44,263 bases of DNA from Streptomyces cucumeris (GCF_024295805.1 NZ_JANCLX010000048.1:719-44981), one strand, 5' to 3'. Shown: positions 1 to 8,636, counted from the first letter of the stretch. Made by a program: numbers and translations. The notes: a model not told the origin generated them from the sequence alone.

Positions 1-57
1 GGACTCACTGGGGCCTCGGCGGGACTAACCGCCCGGGGGCCGGGCGCGCACCGGGCC

Positions 58-83
58 CGCGCGCCCGCCCCCGCGGGCGCGCG
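58..83 (-). terminator. Hairpin terminator of metG
   Basis: A perfect 11-bp inverted repeat, CGCGCGCCCGC (58-68) and GCGGGCGCGCG (73-83) around a CCCC loop, begins 9 nt after the metG stop. There is no U-tract, which is usual for Streptomyces hairpin terminators. Confidence 0.7.
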
Positions 84-91
84 CCGGGAGC

Positions 92-1816
92 TCACGCGGT
101 CGGCTGCTCCGCGCCGCCGAACCGCTCCCGGTAGGACTCCAGGTCCTCTTCGGTGATCTTCGCGAACAGCACCGGCGGCACGGTGAACGCGGTGCCCGCC
201 GGAACCGACGCCAGCGCCCTGGCCTCCTCCTGGCTCACCCACGGTGCGGTGTCGTCGGCCAGCGCGAACGCCGACCGCATGGCCCGCGCGGACGCCGGGA
301 TGAACGGCTCCGAGACGATCGAGTAGAGGTGGATCAGGTTCATCGCGGTGCGCAGGGTGAGCGCCGCGGCCTCCTGGTCGGTCTTGATCTCCAGCCAGGG
401 GGCCTTCTCCTCCAGGTAGGAGTTGCCCGCGCTCCACAGGGCGCGCAGCGCGGCCGCCGCCTTGCGGAACTGGAGCGCGTCCATGTGCTCCTCGTACTCC
501 GCGAGCAGCCGTCCGATCTCCTCCCCGAGCCGCTCCTCGGCCGCACCGGCCGCCGTGCCCGCCGGAACCTCGTCGCCGAACCGCTTGCGGGAGAAGGACA
601 GCACCCGGTTGACGAAGTTGCCGAGGGTGTCGGCCAGGTCCTTGTTGACCGTGGCGGAGAAGTGCTCCCAGGTGAACGAGGTGTCGTCGGACTCCGGGGC
701 GTTGGCCATCAGGAAGTAGCGCCAGTAGTCGGCGGGCAGCAGCTCCAGCGCCGCATCGGTGAACACACCGCGCTTCTGCGAGGTGGAGAACTTACCGCCG
801 TAGTACGTCAGCCAGTTGAACGCCTTGACGTAGTCGACCTTCTTCCAGGCGTCCCGGGTGCCCAGGAGCGTCGCCGGGAACATGACCGTGTGGAACGGGA
901 CGTTGTCCTTCGCCATGAACTCGGTGTAGCGGACGCTCTCGTCCACGTCGTACCACCACGACTTCCAGTCGCGGTTCGCCGGGTCCTGGTCCGCCCACTC
1001 CTTCGTGGCACCGATGTACTCGATCGGGGCGTCGAACCAGACGTAGAAGACCTTGCCCTCGGCCGCCAGATCCGGCCAGGTGTCGGCCGGGACCGGGACG
1101 CCCCAGTCCAGGTCACGGGTGATCGCCCGGTCCTGGAGCCCCTCGGTCAGCCACTTGCGGGCGATCGACGAGGCCAGCGTCGGCCAGTCCTTGCCGTGCT
1201 CGTCGACCCAGGCGCCGACCTCCTCCGCCAGCTTGGACTGGAGCAGGAACAGGTGCTTGGTCTCGCGCACCTCGAGGTCGCTGCTGCCGCTGATCGCCGA
1301 GCGCGCGTCGATCAGGTCGGTCGGGTCCAGCACCCGGGTGCAGTTCTCGCACTGGTCGCCGCGGGCCTTGTCGTAACCGCAGTGCGGACAGGTGCCCTCG
1401 ATGTAGCGGTCGGGCAGGAAACGGCCGTCGGCGTTGGAGTACACCTGACGGATCGAACGCTCCTCGATGAACCCGTTCGCCTTCAGCTCACGGGCGATCG
1501 TCTGGGTGATCTGCACGTTCTGCTCGGAGGAGCTGCGGCCGAAGTAGTCGAAGGAGAGCCCGAAGCCGTCGTAGATCGCCTTCTGCGCGTCGTGCTGCTG
1601 GGCGCAGAACGTGTCCACCGGCAGCCCCGCCTCCTTGGCGGCGAGCTCGGCCGGGGTGCCGTGCTCATCGGTGGCACAGATGTAGAGCACCTCGTGGCCG
1701 CGCCGGCGCATATAGCGGGAGTAGACGTCGGCCGGGAGCATGGACCCCACCATGTTGCCCAGGTGCTTGATCCCGTTGATGTAGGGAAGGGCGCTGGTGA
1801 TGAGGTGTCGAGCCAT
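92..1816 (-). CDS. metG: Methionine--tRNA ligase (MetRS)
   Basis: Cytoplasmic class I aminoacyl-tRNA synthetase that charges tRNA-Met for initiation and elongation. The 574-aa protein has the HIGH-type motif as HLGN (residues 18-21) and the KMSKS-type loop as KFSTS (342-346). A CxxC-x9-CxxC zinc knuckle (C143, C146, C156, C159) lies in the connective-peptide insert. The C-terminal half is the helical anticodon-binding domain, and there is no C-terminal tRNA-binding extension, so this is the short form. The start ATG (1814-1816) has a GGGAG Shine-Dalgarno about 9 nt upstream and gives the canonical N-terminus MARHLITSALPYING. It is transcribed away from the window interior, with its own terminator directly downstream. 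Identification is firm. Confidence 0.98.
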   Translation of the reverse strand: MARHLITSALPYINGIKHLGNMVGSMLPADVYSRYMRRRGHEVLYICATDEHGTPAELAAKEAGLPVDTFCAQQHDAQKAIYDGFGLSFDYFGRSSSEQNVQITQTIARELKANGFIEERSIRQVYSNADGRFLPDRYIEGTCPHCGYDKARGDQCENCTRVLDPTDLIDARSAISGSSDLEVRETKHLFLLQSKLAEEVGAWVDEHGKDWPTLASSIARKWLTEGLQDRAITRDLDWGVPVPADTWPDLAAEGKVFYVWFDAPIEYIGATKEWADQDPANRDWKSWWYDVDESVRYTEFMAKDNVPFHTVMFPATLLGTRDAWKKVDYVKAFNWLTYYGGKFSTSQKRGVFTDAALELLPADYWRYFLMANAPESDDTSFTWEHFSATVNKDLADTLGNFVNRVLSFSRKRFGDEVPAGTAAGAAEERLGEEIGRLLAEYEEHMDALQFRKAAAALRALWSAGNSYLEEKAPWLEIKTDQEAAALTLRTAMNLIHLYSIVSEPFIPASARAMRSAFALADDTAPWVSQEEARALASVPAGTAFTVPPVLFAKITEEDLESYRERFGGAEQPTA

Positions 1817-1889
1817 TGCAGGCTGCTCCCGGGTCGATACTGTGGGTGACTTTTTCCGTTACGAGCTGCCCATATCGTATCGGAGCACG

Positions 1890-1932
1890 GGGGGCCGCCC
1901 GCGCGGGTATTTCCCCGCTGCGGACGGCCCCC
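1890..1932 (-). terminator. Hairpin terminator of the VWA gene
   Basis: GGGGGCCG (1890-1897) pairs with CGGCCCCC (1925-1932). After one mismatch the stem continues as CCGC (1899-1902) with GCGG (1920-1923). It lies 23 nt downstream of the VWA-gene stop and upstream of metG, so it should separate the two transcripts. Confidence 0.6.
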
Positions 1933-1954
1933 GGTGCCGGTTGCCTGACCTGCG

Positions 1955-3760
1955 TCAGCCCTTGACGGCGCCCGCCGTACGGGCCGCCTCCAGCCAGCCC
2001 GGGAACTTCCGCACCAGCTCCGTGAACACCTCCGCGTCGGGCACCGCGCGCGGGTCCGGCCCCGCGTGGAAGAAGCCCGTGTTGTCCACGGCGCGCTTCT
2101 CCGGCACGGCGAGCGCGGCCGAGCTGTCCAGCTTGCGGAGGAAGTCGAAGCCCTTCGCCTCCGGGTCGCCGAACGCGATGAACTGCCAGAACAGCGGCAG
2201 CCCGGCCGCCGCGCACAGCGCCTTCTCCGCTGCGGGCTTCCCGGTGGGGGCGCCGTCCGTCTGGAAGATCACCAACGCGGGGTCGGTGGTACCGGACTTC
2301 TTGTGGTGGTCGATGACCGCGTCGACCGCCGTGTGGTAGTTCGTCCGCCCCATGTGGCCGAGCGCCCCGTGCAACTCCTCGATCCGGCCGGAGTGGTTGG
2401 CGGCGTCGATCTCGGCGGTGCCGTCGATGTCGGTGGAGAAGAAGACGACGGGGACGGTGCCGGTGTCACTGCCGAGCTGGGTGGCGAGGGCCACGGCCTG
2501 GTCGGCGAGGTGCTGGACGGTGCCGTCCTTGAAGTAGCCGCGCATCGACCCGGACCGGTCGAGCACGAGGTAGACGACGGCGCGGGTGCCGGTGAGGCCC
2601 TGCTGCGAGATGGCCTCGGCGGCGGCGGTCCGCAACCCGTCGAGCGCCGGGGCCTTCGCCTTGGCGGCGGCCGTCTTCTTGGCGGCCTTGGGCTTGGCCG
2701 CGGCGGCGGTCTTCTTCGCGCCCCCGACCGCCGTGGCGGTGGCGGTCTTCGCCGCCGAAGCCTTGGTCCTGGCCGCAGGTGCCGCGGCGGTCTTGGCGGC
2801 CTTGGCCTTGGCCTCCGCCGGGGCGGCAGCGGGCTTCGCCGCCTTGTCGTCCGCCTTCGCCGCGGTGGCTTCCGGCTTCGGCTTGGCCGATGCGTCCTCG
2901 TCGGTGGTCGCCGTCCCGATGGGCTCAGCCTTAGCGGCGGCCTTCGCGGGCGCGGTCTTCGCGGTGGTGGCTTCCGCCTTGGGCTCGGCCGATGTGTCGT
3001 CGTCGGTGGCGGCCTTGGCCGCCTTGGCTGCCGGGGCGGCAGCGGGCTTCGCCGCCTCGCTGTCCGCCTTCGGCGTGGTGGCTTCCGGCTTCGGCTTGGC
3101 CGATGCGTCCTCGTCGGCGGTCGCCGTCCCGGTGGGCTCCACCTTGGCTTCCGCCGGGGCAGCTTCGGCTTTCGGCTGGTCCGACGCCCCTTCGCCGGTG
3201 GCGGCCGTGGCGGGCTCCGGCTTCGGCTTGGCCGATATGGCCTCGTCGGCGGCCGCCGCCTCGGCCTCCGCCGGTGCGGCTTCCGGCTTCGGGGCGGTCG
3301 GCGCGGCTTCGTCGGCTGCGGGCTTCGCCTGGGCGGGCTCGGTTGCCGGGGTGGCGGCGGTGGTCTCAGCGGGCTCGGCCGCGGGCGCGGCGTCGACCGC
3401 GGCCTCCGCTTCGGCAGGGGCCTCTTCTGCCGAAGCGTCCGCGTCCCGGTCGGGGGAGCCGAGGATCTCGTCCAGGGTCTTCAGGGGTTCCGACAGGGCC
3501 GGGTCGGCCGGGGTGTCGTCGGCTGCACGCTGTGCCGGGGGCTTGGGCGGCGCGGGCTCCTCGGTCGTCACAGCGGTGTCCGCCGTCCCGGCCGCCTGCT
3601 CGGCGGCCTCCGAGGCGGCGTCCGCGGCGGCGTCCGCGGAGGCCTCCGTTTCCCCGGGCTGGGGGTCCGGGACAACTGCGGCCTCCGGCGTGGCGGTGTC
3701 CTCCGCCGTCGTGTCCCGGGAGCGTCCGAAAACTTTGCGCAGTAGGTCCCGTATGCCCAT
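1955..3760 (-). CDS. VWA-domain protein with long Ala/Pro/Lys-rich linker
   Basis: 601 aa in two parts. After a short basic N-terminus (MGIRDLLRKVFGRSRD), residues about 17-385 are a low-complexity Ala/Pro/Glu/Lys stretch with recurring AKPKPEAT-like units, changing to a Lys/Ala-rich histone-H1-like tail near 320-385. Residues about 390-595 form a von Willebrand factor A domain. The MIDAS motif DRSGSM is at 401-406, followed by the conserved Thr (GRTNYHTAVD) and Asp (FQTDGAPTG) segments, so Mg2+-dependent protein binding is expected. The domain resembles TerF-type bacterial VWA proteins, but no ter genes lie nearby. No signal peptide or membrane segment is seen, so it is probably cytoplasmic; the basic Ala-rich stretch could bind nucleic acid (inference). 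An AGAGG Shine-Dalgarno supports the ATG at 3758-3760. Partner and pathway are unknown. Confidence 0.85.
   Translation of the reverse strand: MGIRDLLRKVFGRSRDTTAEDTATPEAAVVPDPQPGETEASADAAADAASEAAEQAAGTADTAVTTEEPAPPKPPAQRAADDTPADPALSEPLKTLDEILGSPDRDADASAEEAPAEAEAAVDAAPAAEPAETTAATPATEPAQAKPAADEAAPTAPKPEAAPAEAEAAAADEAISAKPKPEPATAATGEGASDQPKAEAAPAEAKVEPTGTATADEDASAKPKPEATTPKADSEAAKPAAAPAAKAAKAATDDDTSAEPKAEATTAKTAPAKAAAKAEPIGTATTDEDASAKPKPEATAAKADDKAAKPAAAPAEAKAKAAKTAAAPAARTKASAAKTATATAVGGAKKTAAAAKPKAAKKTAAAKAKAPALDGLRTAAAEAISQQGLTGTRAVVYLVLDRSGSMRGYFKDGTVQHLADQAVALATQLGSDTGTVPVVFFSTDIDGTAEIDAANHSGRIEELHGALGHMGRTNYHTAVDAVIDHHKKSGTTDPALVIFQTDGAPTGKPAAEKALCAAAGLPLFWQFIAFGDPEAKGFDFLRKLDSSAALAVPEKRAVDNTGFFHAGPDPRAVPDAEVFTELVRKFPGWLEAARTAGAVKG
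2817..3140. repeat. In-frame 213-bp-spaced duplication in the VWA linker
   Basis: A block of about 110 bp beginning near 2817 recurs near 3030 with only a few substitutions, an offset of 213 bp (71 codons). A shorter third copy of the GGCTTCGGCTTGGCCGAT core is at about 3219-3236. The copies keep frame and encode the AKPKPEAT-like linker units, which fits slippage or unequal recombination. Confidence 0.7.
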
Positions 3761-3870
3761 GGGAGATGCCTCTCACGTGTCGTGTGCGGTGCATGGCGGT
3801 GCATGACCGTGGTGCCGAAAGGCTAGCGGGCCGCCCGGCCGCCCTCCTCCGCCGATTCCGGTCGCCGGTC

Positions 3871-3892
3871 GTTCACTCGTGGTTCACGAGCC
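3871..3892 (+). promoter_or_regulatory. PHO box (PhoP-binding direct repeat) upstream of phoX
   Basis: Two adjacent 11-nt units, GTTCACTCGTG (3871-3881) and GTTCACGAGCC (3882-3892), share the GTTCAC core at exact 11-nt spacing. That is the layout of Streptomyces PHO-box units. The site is 126 nt upstream of the phoX start, and PhoX is a classical phosphate-starvation enzyme. The second unit departs from consensus in its last five positions. A CATAAC at 3918-3923 might be the -10, but I am not sure of it. Confidence 0.7.
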
Positions 3893-4018
3893 GGACGCCG
3901 CACCGAGGTTCGGCGCCCATAACTTCGCGCCGGAAGAGGATTCCGACGCGATGTCGGTTCGGGCCGCGCGAGCGGGTCCCCCAGAAGCCTTACGTGACAC
4001 CCTTACGGAGGGGAAGAC

Positions 4019-6100
4019 GTGCGCAAGCTACTGCCGCTCATCAGCGCGCATCCGGGCGGTCGTTCCGCGCTGACCTGCCGGTACCGCTGTGGTGACGCCT
4101 GTTTCCACGAGGTGCCGAACACCAGCGGAAACGAGTACGTGGGCGATGTCATCGCGCGCTCCGCGTCGCGCCGTTCGCTGCTGCGGGCGAGTGCCGTGGT
4201 GACCGTGGCCGCCGCGACCGGGGCCACGGCGCTCGGCGGCGGGGCCCCGCGGGCGGCGGCCGCCGCGCCCGCCGCCGCACCGACGGCCGCTCGCGCGGCG
4301 GCCGGGGGCCGGGCCGCTCGGGGGCTGCGGTTCACCCCGGTCGCGCCGAACACCGAGGACACCGTGGTCGTCACCGAGGGCCACGACCAGAACATCGTCA
4401 TCCGCTGGGGCGACCCGATCCTCCGGGGCGCGCCCGCCTTCGACGCGGACCACCAGTCGGCCGAGGCCCAGGCGGGGCAGTTCGGTTACAACAACGACTA
4501 CATGGCCGTCCTCGACGTTCCGCATGAGCGGGACCGGCAGCTCCTCGTGGTCAACCACGAGTACACCGACGAGGTGCTGATGTTCGCGGGATACGACGCG
4601 GACCACCCCACCCGGGAACAGGCCGAGATCGGCTGGGCCGCGCACGGGCTGTCCGTGGTGGTGGCGCAGGAGGACCGCCGCCTGGGCAAGCTGACCGCGG
4701 TGAACCGTCACCGCCTCAACCGGCGGATCACCGGCACCACACCGTTCGAGGTCACCGGCCCGGCGGCGGGCAGTGAGCTGCTGCGCACCTCGGCCGACCC
4801 GGCCGGCCGGCGCATCCTGGGCACGCTGAACAACTGCGGTGGCGGCATCACCCCGTGGGGCACGGTGCTCTCGGGCGAGGAGAACTTCAACCAGTACTTC
4901 GCGAACGGCGGTTCGGTCACCGACCCGACGACGGCCGCGCGCCTCAAGCGCTACGGCATCACCGGCGCCGCCTCCGAGCGCAAGTGGGAGCGTTTCGACA
5001 AGCGCTTCGACGTGGCGCGGGAGCCCAACGAGTCCAACCGCTTCGGCTGGGTCATCGAGATCGACCCGTTCGACCCGGACTCCACCCCGCGCAAGCTGAC
5101 CGCGCTGGGACGCTTCAAGCACGAGGCCGCCGAGCCGCGGCTGACCGAGGACGGCCGCCCGGTCCTCTACATGGGCGACGACGAGAAGTTCGACTACTTC
5201 TACAAGTTCGTGTCGTCCAAGCGCATGATGAAGGGCTCCAGCCGGGCCGCGCGCGAACACAACCGCACGCTGCTGGACGAGGGCACGCTCTACGTCGCCA
5301 AGTTCACCGGTGACAGCCCGGCCTCCGAGATCGACGGCAGCGGAAAGCTGCCGGAGGACGGGGAGTTCGACGGCGGCGGCCGCTGGATACCGCTGGCCAG
5401 CGGCGACACCTCGTTCGTGGACGGTATGACCGCCGAGGAGGTGTACGTCTTCACGCGGATCGCCGCCGACAAGGCGGGTGCGACGAAGATGGACCGTCCC
5501 GAGGACGTCGAGCCGAGCCCGCGCACCGGCCGGGTGTACATCGCGCTGACCAACAACTCCGACCGCGGCAAGGACGGCAAGGCCCCTGTCGACGAGGCCA
5601 ACCCGCGCAAGAGCAACAAGCACGGCCAGATCCTGGAGCTGACCGAGCACCGCGACGACCCGGCCTCGCGCCGCTTCCGCTGGCGGCTGTTCCTGGTCTG
5701 CGGTGATCCGGAGGACCCGGCCACCTATTTCGGCGGCTTCCCGAAGGACCAGGTCAGCCCGATCTCCTGCCCGGACAACCTGACCTTCGACTCCTACGGC
5801 AATCTGTGGATCTCGACGGACGGCAATGCCCTGGGCAACCACGACGGGCTGTTCGGCGTGGCCACCGCGGGCCGCCGTCGGGGTGAGGTGAAGCAGTTCC
5901 TGACCGTGCCGAACGGTGCCGAGACCTGCGGTCCGATCGTCCAGGACCGGCGGGTGCTGGTGGCCGTGCAGCACCCGGGGGAGCTGGACGGGGCGAGTGT
6001 GGAGAACCCCAAGTCGAGCTGGCCGGACGGACCGGGGAAGCTGGTCCGTCCGTCGGTGATCAGCGTGTGGCGGCGCGACGGCGGCGCCATCGGCGTCTAG
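4019..6100 (+). CDS. phoX: PhoX-family alkaline phosphatase (DUF839), Tat-exported
   Basis: 693 aa. PhoX enzymes are secreted Ca2+/Fe3+-dependent alkaline phosphatases that release phosphate from organic monoesters. The N-terminus has the family's Cys-containing lead segment (CRYRCGDACFH, residues 20-30) and then a twin-arginine signal around SRRSLL (RR at 51-52) with an Ala-rich hydrophobic core, so folded, metal-loaded export by Tat is expected. The body carries typical PhoX/DUF839 motifs: NNDYMAVL, NHEYTDEV, LNNCGGGITPWGT followed by LSGEENFN, and DNLTFDSYGNLWISTDG. The start is GTG at 4019-4021 behind GGAGGGG. An upstream PHO box predicts PhoR-PhoP control. The gene is monocistronic and ends in a very strong hairpin. 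Family assignment is firm; substrate range is not visible. Confidence 0.94.
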   Translation: MRKLLPLISAHPGGRSALTCRYRCGDACFHEVPNTSGNEYVGDVIARSASRRSLLRASAVVTVAAATGATALGGGAPRAAAAAPAAAPTAARAAAGGRAARGLRFTPVAPNTEDTVVVTEGHDQNIVIRWGDPILRGAPAFDADHQSAEAQAGQFGYNNDYMAVLDVPHERDRQLLVVNHEYTDEVLMFAGYDADHPTREQAEIGWAAHGLSVVVAQEDRRLGKLTAVNRHRLNRRITGTTPFEVTGPAAGSELLRTSADPAGRRILGTLNNCGGGITPWGTVLSGEENFNQYFANGGSVTDPTTAARLKRYGITGAASERKWERFDKRFDVAREPNESNRFGWVIEIDPFDPDSTPRKLTALGRFKHEAAEPRLTEDGRPVLYMGDDEKFDYFYKFVSSKRMMKGSSRAAREHNRTLLDEGTLYVAKFTGDSPASEIDGSGKLPEDGEFDGGGRWIPLASGDTSFVDGMTAEEVYVFTRIAADKAGATKMDRPEDVEPSPRTGRVYIALTNNSDRGKDGKAPVDEANPRKSNKHGQILELTEHRDDPASRRFRWRLFLVCGDPEDPATYFGGFPKDQVSPISCPDNLTFDSYGNLWISTDGNALGNHDGLFGVATAGRRRGEVKQFLTVPNGAETCGPIVQDRRVLVAVQHPGELDGASVENPKSSWPDGPGKLVRPSVISVWRRDGGAIGV

Positions 6101-6111
6101 CGGCGCGGAGC

Positions 6112-6152
6112 CGGACGGCCCCTGGTCCCCGCCCGGGACCAGGGGCCGTCCG
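6112..6152 (+). terminator. 18-bp perfect hairpin after phoX
   Basis: CGGACGGCCCCTGGTCCC (6112-6129) is perfectly complementary to 6135-6152 around a 5-nt CGCCC loop. It starts 12 nt after the phoX stop. The stem is followed by mixed rather than T-only sequence. Confidence 0.85.
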
Positions 6153-6306
6153 TCCGGTTCGGCATTTCTCTGTATCAGCGGCTTTCCGCCGATTCCGCAT
6201 CCCGGCGTTCCCTTTCCGCGCAGTTATCAATTCCGGGTAACCATGGGGATCCGTGACTAAACTCGTCAGTCCTGAAAATCGGATGGTGAGTGAAAGCGGG
6301 GGAATC

Positions 6307-7431
6307 ATGTCGGAATCGGGTGCGCTCGGACCTCCGGCCACCGGCGGCCAGAACAGGCTTCTGCAGAGTCCGCTGGCGTTGATGGACACCACGATGGACC
6401 AGCTCCGCACGCTGATCGTGGTCCATGAGGCGGGAACGGCGCTGGGAGCGGCGCGCGTTCTGGGACGTGAGCAGTCGAGTGTGCAGAAGCAGCTCGACAC
6501 CATGAACCGCAACTTCCGTGAGCTGTGCGGCGAACCGCTGGTCCGCAAACAGGGACGCGGCAAGGACGTGCTGTTCACCGGCACCGGCGAAACGCTCGTC
6601 GCCCTGGCGCGCGGCACGCTCGGCGACTGGCTGGAGGGGATCCACGAGTCACGGCGGCGGCTGGGCAGAACGCTGGTGGTGGGCACCACCCGTTTCACCC
6701 TCGGCTATCTGGCGGACGCCGGGGAACGGGTCGCCGTGGAGTTCCGGGAGCGCGGTATCGAGCTCAAGGTCGGCCATGTCCGCACCCGCGATGTGCTGGC
6801 CAGACTGCGGGCCAAGGAGGTGGATCTGGTCTGCGGCAGTGTGGTGACCAGACCCGGTGGCGACCCCGAACTGGACGACTTCGATGTGATGGAGTGGCGC
6901 CGCAACGGTGTCTCGCTGCTGACCAATCTGCCGGAGGAGGAGCTGCCCGGCCCGACGGTCGAGGCGGGGGCGCTGCGCGAGCTGCCGCTGGTGATCTCGG
7001 CGAGCGGGCTGATGAACGGGGTGCTGCACACCTGGTTCGGTGCCGACTACCGCACCCGGCTGCGCGTCGCCGCCGAGATCGACACCGTCAACTACGGGTT
7101 CGAGCTGCTGCGTTCGGGGTTGCTGCGGGGCTGCATGCTGGTCACCAAGGGGGTCGCGGACGCCGCGGGCGATCCCCGGGTCGGCCAGGGGCGGGGGCTG
7201 CGCGCCGTGGAGCTGGTCAATGACACCGGGCCGCGGCTGGAGGTGCTGCTCGGCGCCTTCACCCGGCGCGGTGAGCGCGCCGAGCTCGATCCCTCCCATC
7301 CGCTCAACCGGCTGTGGGGCGCGCTGGCGCTGGAGGACGCGCGGTGGCGGCGTGAGCAGCGCTGGCCCACGGAGGGGCTGGAGCCCGATCCGTTCGAACT
7401 GGCCAACTCCTATGACCCGAGCGAGAGCTGA
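6307..7431 (+). CDS. LysR-family transcriptional regulator
   Basis: 374 aa. After about 30 unstructured residues, a LysR winged-helix domain follows (MDQLRTLIVVHEAGTALGAARVLGREQSSVQKQLDTMNRNFREL), with the usual 'second half of HTH plus linker' pattern ending in the wing LVRKQGRGKDVLFTGTGETLV. Residues about 130-345 are the periplasmic-binding-like effector domain, opening with the family pattern TLVVGTTRFTLGYLAD. The C-terminus carries an extra tail of about 35 aa. I chose ATG 6307 because GCGGGGGA sits 3-10 nt upstream; an in-frame ATG at 6253 lacks a good Shine-Dalgarno. No divergent target gene flanks it, so its regulon cannot be read from context. Its last 22 nt overlap the 3' end of the opposing gene. 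Confidence 0.85.
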   Translation: MSESGALGPPATGGQNRLLQSPLALMDTTMDQLRTLIVVHEAGTALGAARVLGREQSSVQKQLDTMNRNFRELCGEPLVRKQGRGKDVLFTGTGETLVALARGTLGDWLEGIHESRRRLGRTLVVGTTRFTLGYLADAGERVAVEFRERGIELKVGHVRTRDVLARLRAKEVDLVCGSVVTRPGGDPELDDFDVMEWRRNGVSLLTNLPEEELPGPTVEAGALRELPLVISASGLMNGVLHTWFGADYRTRLRVAAEIDTVNYGFELLRSGLLRGCMLVTKGVADAAGDPRVGQGRGLRAVELVNDTGPRLEVLLGAFTRRGERAELDPSHPLNRLWGALALEDARWRREQRWPTEGLEPDPFELANSYDPSES

Positions 7432-8480
7432 GCGCTTCCGTCACCCGACTCCGGGACCCGGTGCAGATCCAGGGTGACCAGCAGGGCCCGGTGGTCGGTG
7501 TCCGGCAGATCGAGGAAACGCGCCGTACGCGGCCGCAGGGCCCCGCTGACCAGGACGTGGTCGATCTGCGTGCCCAGCAGCGGTGTTGTGGCGGTCGGCC
7601 AGGTGGGGGTGCGGGACCGGCCGGCGGTCGCCGCGGCGTCCCGCATCCCGGTGTCCAGGACGGCCCGGAAGGCGGCGTGGTCCTGGGAGGCGTTGAAGTC
7701 CCCGGCGATCAGGGTGGGTTCGGGGCTCCGGTGCGCCGCGTACCCGCGCAGCCGCCCGAGTTCGGTGCGCCAGGTGTCCAACTGCCCCGGCATCGGCGGC
7801 ATGGGGTGGGCGACCTGGATGTGCAGCCGTTCACTTGCGATCCGCGCGACCGACCGGGGCATGGCCAGCTCACCGCGCAGCCCGGCCCCGTCCTCCAGCG
7901 GGAACCTGCTGAGGATCGCCGAGCCCTCGGCGGGGCTGCCGGTGATGACGTTCCGGTGCGGATACGCCTCGCGGACGGCCGCCGAGCCGAGCGCGACAGC
8001 GCAGCGCACATCGCATTCCTGGACGGCGACCACGTCCGGCCGTTCCCGGCGCAGGGTGCGCAGCAGTCCGTCGGTGGCCCCGCCGAACTCCAGGTTGGCG
8101 GTCAGCACCCGCAGCCGGGCGACGACCGGGCCGTCCGGCACCGGCGCCCCGCTGTCGTAGGGCTGGATGAACCAGGTGGTGGCCGCGGCGGTGGCCAGCG
8201 CCCAGCCGTATCCCAGCGGCCAGCGCGCGACCACGCTGAGCAGCAGTCCGGGCGCGACCGGGACCAGCAGCCAGGGCAGGAACGCCAGCAGTTGGGGGAC
8301 CGGGGTGATGCCGTCGGTGCAGGCGGCCCGGCAGCCCACCACCACGCCGGTCCCGGTGAGCGGGAGCGCGGCGCACCAGGCCGCCGCCCGCCGTCCGCGC
8401 CCCTCGGGCAGCCGCGTCAGACGGCGGGCGGCGCTCCGGACGGGTGCGGTGGTGCGGTCCTCCGCGACAGTCGTCTCCAC
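7410..8480 (-). CDS. Membrane-anchored endonuclease/exonuclease/phosphatase-family protein
   Basis: 356 aa. Residues about 30-105 hold three hydrophobic segments, a membrane anchor typical of actinobacterial members. Residues about 120-345 are the EEP (DNase I-like) hydrolase fold, with LTANLEFGG, the metal-binding Glu in VVAVQE, GDFNAS, IDHVLVSG and a final TDHRALLV in place of the usual SDH. The catalytic set therefore looks intact, with the domain predicted outside the membrane. EEP enzymes hydrolyse phosphodiesters in nucleic acids, lipids or phosphoinositides; the substrate is not evident. The GTG start (8478-8480) has AGAGGA about 7 nt upstream. It is convergent and overlapping with the LysR gene by 22 nt, and divergent from the FMN-riboswitch unit. 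Confidence 0.85.
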   Translation of the reverse strand: METTVAEDRTTAPVRSAARRLTRLPEGRGRRAAAWCAALPLTGTGVVVGCRAACTDGITPVPQLLAFLPWLLVPVAPGLLLSVVARWPLGYGWALATAAATTWFIQPYDSGAPVPDGPVVARLRVLTANLEFGGATDGLLRTLRRERPDVVAVQECDVRCAVALGSAAVREAYPHRNVITGSPAEGSAILSRFPLEDGAGLRGELAMPRSVARIASERLHIQVAHPMPPMPGQLDTWRTELGRLRGYAAHRSPEPTLIAGDFNASQDHAAFRAVLDTGMRDAAATAGRSRTPTWPTATTPLLGTQIDHVLVSGALRPRTARFLDLPDTDHRALLVTLDLHRVPESGDGSAQLSLGS

Positions 8481-8534
8481 GCCGGGTCCTCTCGATCGGA
8501 GCGTGCGCCCGCATTCTCCCCCGGACCGGGCGGC

Positions 8535-8563
8535 CCGGTATGGACATGATCTTGTGTAGTCAA
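8535..8563 (-). promoter_or_regulatory. Candidate promoter of the EEP-family gene
   Basis: On the minus strand TTGACT (8558-8563) and TACCGG (8535-8540) are 17 nt apart, with the GTG start 55 nt beyond the -10. The -35 is good and the -10 is poor. This is a consensus match only. Confidence 0.35.
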
Positions 8564-8566
8564 CGG

Positions 8567-8612
8567 CACACGGCGTGTGAGGATTGACACTGCGTCAGTG
8601 GTTTGGTCTGTG
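8567..8612 (+). promoter_or_regulatory. Candidate promoter and palindrome upstream of the riboswitch
   Basis: A perfect -35 TTGACA (8584-8589) is followed 17 nt later by a weak -10, TCTGTG (8607-8612). That would start transcription about 20 nt before the FMN aptamer. Immediately upstream is the palindrome CACACGGCGTGTG (8567-8579), a possible operator. The positions fit; function is inferred. Confidence 0.4.
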
Positions 8613-8636
8613 CCAAGATGTTCTCCAGCGTTTATT

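Noticed and set aside
1..57. Additional palindromes at the window start
   Set aside because: The GC-rich inverted segments before the metG terminator are imperfect and expected by chance; the upstream neighbour is outside the window.
2641..3420. CRISPR-like array in the repeated GC-rich region of the VWA gene
   Set aside because: The repeats are in frame, imperfect, unequal in spacing, and encode a low-complexity linker; no cas genes are nearby.
2066..3745. Long plus-strand open frame antisense to the VWA gene
   Set aside because: It is Gly/Leu/Arg-rich low complexity, created by the repeats and GC skew of the real gene; no domain, no Shine-Dalgarno.
4028..5974. 648-codon minus-strand open frame opposite phoX
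   Set aside because: Antisense shadow; phoX motifs, PHO box, Shine-Dalgarno and terminator all support the plus strand.
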